Below are positions 62,644-64,000 of a stretch of 64,000 bases of DNA, in pieces. How positions within the stretch are numbered: the stretch's first letter is position 1; the number at the start of each line of letters is the position of its first letter. The DNA comes from Comamonadaceae bacterium. GTDB taxonomy: Bacteria; Pseudomonadota; Gammaproteobacteria; Burkholderiales; Burkholderiaceae_C. Below the pieces are notes generated by a model, which saw only the letters and a program-made list of their open reading frames with translations, was not told where the DNA came from and did not search any database. Both the position numbers and the translations under genes were made by a program. The stretch lies in NCBI GenBank assembly GCA_947476465.1, contig CANJQN010000005.1, positions 62,001 through 126,000 of the forward strand, given 5' to 3'.

Positions 62644-63831
62644 TTATTGCGCGCCCAGGATCAGGCCGCTGGTGGGCGGCCCGGTGCCGGCGGTGACGAG
62701 CACGGTGTTCGCGTTGGGCACCTGGTTGACGGCGGTGCCGCGGATCTGCCGCACGCCCTCGGCCACGCCGTTGACGCCATGCAGATAGGCCTCGCCCAAC
62801 TGCCCGCCGTGGGTGTTGACAGGGAGCGTCCCGCCGATCTCGATGTTGCCGCCCTGCACGAAGTCCTTGGCTTCGCCGCGCTGGCAAAAGCCCAACTCCT
62901 CCAGCTGCGACAGCACGAAGGGGGTGAAGTGGTCATACAGCACCGCGGTGTCGATGTCGCGTGGCCCCAGGCCGCTGGTGGCCCAGAGCTGGCGCGCCAC
63001 CACGCCCATCTCGGGCAGGCCGCACATGTCGTCGCGGTAGTAGCTGGTCATCGCGTGCTGCTGCGGCGCCGAGCCTTGCGCGCTGGCCAGGATCAGCGCG
63101 GGCTTTTGCCGCAGATCGCGGGCGCGCTCAGGGGTGGTCACCACCAGCGCCTGGCCGCCGTCGGTCTCCAGGCAGCAATCGAGCAGCCGCAGCGGGTGCG
63201 CGATCCAGCGCGAGGCCTGGTGTTCGGCCAGGGTGATCGGCCGCTGGTAGAAGGTGGCCGCGGGGTTGGTCGCCGCATGCTTGCGGGCGGCGACGGCCAC
63301 ATGGCCGAAGGCTTCGGTGGTGGCGCCGAAGGTGTGCAGGTAGCGCTGCGCGAACATGGCCACCCAGCTGGCCGGCGTGCGCAGCCCGTACGGCGAGATC
63401 CAGGAATAGCGGGTGCCCTCGGTGGTGCCCGTCTGGATGTCGCTCATCTGGCCCGAGCCGTAGCGCAAGCCGGATCGCTCGTTGAACGCGCGATAACAGA
63501 CGACCACATCGGCCACGCCACTGGCTACCGCCATCGCCGCCTGCTGCACGACGGCGCAGGCGGCCCCGCCGCCGTAGTGGATGCGGCTGAAGAAGGTCAG
63601 CGGCCCCATGCCCATCGCCGAGGCGATCTGGATCTCGGGGTTGGTGTCGTAAGTGAACGAGGTCAGGCCGTCCACGTCGCACGCCTTCAAGCCCGCGTCG
63701 GCGAGCGCGTGGCCGATCGCTTCCACCGCCAGGCGCAATTCGCTGCGGCCGGAGTCCTTGGAGAACTCGGTCGCGCCGATGCCGACGATCGCGGCCTTGC
63801 GGGACAGGTTGTCGGGGCGGGTGCGGCTCAT
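62644..63831 (-). CDS. SCP2-type thiolase / acetyl-CoA acetyltransferase-like protein
   Basis: 395 residues. N-terminal KAAIVGIGATEFSKDSGRSE, catalytic-Cys region HYGGGAACAVVQQAAMAVAS, DHFTPFVLSQLEELGFC, and NTHGGQLGEAYLHGVNGVAE as the GHP-equivalent (histidine in NTHGG). C-terminal VTAGTGPPTSGLIL. It belongs to the 'lipid-transfer protein' thiolase class, often paired with a MaoC or OB-fold partner, as here (ATGA overlap with the upstream MaoC-like gene). Confidence 0.86.
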   Translation of the reverse strand: MSRTRPDNLSRKAAIVGIGATEFSKDSGRSELRLAVEAIGHALADAGLKACDVDGLTSFTYDTNPEIQIASAMGMGPLTFFSRIHYGGGAACAVVQQAAMAVASGVADVVVCYRAFNERSGLRYGSGQMSDIQTGTTEGTRYSWISPYGLRTPASWVAMFAQRYLHTFGATTEAFGHVAVAARKHAATNPAATFYQRPITLAEHQASRWIAHPLRLLDCCLETDGGQALVVTTPERARDLRQKPALILASAQGSAPQQHAMTSYYRDDMCGLPEMGVVARQLWATSGLGPRDIDTAVLYDHFTPFVLSQLEELGFCQRGEAKDFVQGGNIEIGGTLPVNTHGGQLGEAYLHGVNGVAEGVRQIRGTAVNQVPNANTVLVTAGTGPPTSGLILGAQ

Positions 63832-64000
63832 GCTGTTTCCCCCGCGGCGGGCAGGCGCAGCCAGACCTGGCCGCTGACGTGTTCACCGCGGCTGACGGTG
63901 CCGCGGATGCGGACCTTGACGTCGACCCCTCCAGACGGCGCGGCCTGCTTTTCAATGACCTGCCCATCGATCACCAGGGTGTCGCCGGGGTAGGCGGTGG
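63828..64000 (-). CDS. MaoC-like hydratase, C-terminal end only (5' part beyond the right edge)
   Basis: The last 57 codons are visible, ending in TGA overlapping the thiolase ATG. The text AYPGDTLVIDGQVIEKQAAP and VKVRIRGTVSRGEHVSGQVW fits the final strands of a hot-dog-fold MaoC dehydratase, which hydrates enoyl-CoA. The assignment is tentative because the catalytic residues lie outside the window. Confidence 0.6.
   Translation of the reverse strand, partial: TAYPGDTLVIDGQVIEKQAAPSGGVDVKVRIRGTVSRGEHVSGQVWLRLPAAGETA

Overview
The window is GC-rich chromosomal DNA from a betaproteobacterium, most likely Burkholderiales, family Comamonadaceae. Supporting signs are the divergent mrcA / pilMNOPQ-aroK-aroB-dgt order, the lptM-lysA / cyaY divergon, a cytochrome c4 gene followed by a ResB/CcsB pair, msrPQ, two Bug-type (TctC) solute-binding proteins, and short intergenic repeats of the kind common in that family. 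No rRNA, tRNA or CRISPR array was seen. The placement is inferred from gene content and style, not from a marker comparison.

Layout. 0-4.5 kb (minus strand): a 2-oxoacid dehydrogenase operon (acyl-CoA synthetase, E1-alpha, E1-beta, E2 running off the left edge). 4.6-11.6 kb: a histidine phosphatase, then a plus-strand operon bioM-bioN-bioY followed by an acyl-CoA ligase, an unusual thiolase and a second acyl-CoA ligase. The bioY/ligase/thiolase trio has the same composition as the biotin-regulated yhfUTS operon of Bacillus. 11.6-14.2 kb: a glycine-zipper/DUF2383 stress-type protein and two uncharacterised genes. 14.3-18.1 kb: metK, two LpxL-type lipid A acyltransferases, engB. 18.2-25.8 kb: cytochrome c4, ResB/CcsB cytochrome c maturation, msrPQ, lysA and lptM. 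25.8-36.9 kb: cyaY, mrcA, the type IV pilus assembly operon pilMNOPQ, aroK, aroB and dgt. 37.1-40.4 kb: an MFS transporter, a repeat-filled gap, a DUF1415 protein and a methyltransferase.

40.4-55.1 kb is the accessory part. It holds a decayed NACHT-type NTPase fragment beside an intact AbiEi/AbiEii toxin-antitoxin pair, small secreted proteins, a PQQ-type sugar dehydrogenase, and a large secreted protein built from about 12 repeats of roughly 27 residues. A stray piece of the same repeat lies 2.7 kb downstream. Between the two sit a thiolase, an SDR and a remnant of a beta-keto acid cleavage enzyme. Further on are a 24-residue membrane protein, a pirin, an SDR plus a carboxymuconolactone-decarboxylase-like protein, an HTH/PIN toxin-antitoxin pair, a NUDIX hydrolase and a flavodoxin-like protein.

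55.4-64 kb (minus strand): a PaiB-like flavin-binding protein, then a tight eight-gene operon running off the right edge: MaoC-type protein, thiolase, TctC, CoA-transferase, SDR, acyl-CoA dehydrogenase, CoA-transferase, TctC. It reads as uptake, CoA activation and beta-oxidation-like breakdown of an unidentified carboxylic acid.

Three copies of a hairpin-rich intergenic repeat lie next to stop codons of minus-strand genes (metK, lysA and the first acyl-CoA synthetase). Palindromes of the 'cgtcattcccgcgaaggcggg' type cluster around the MFS gene.
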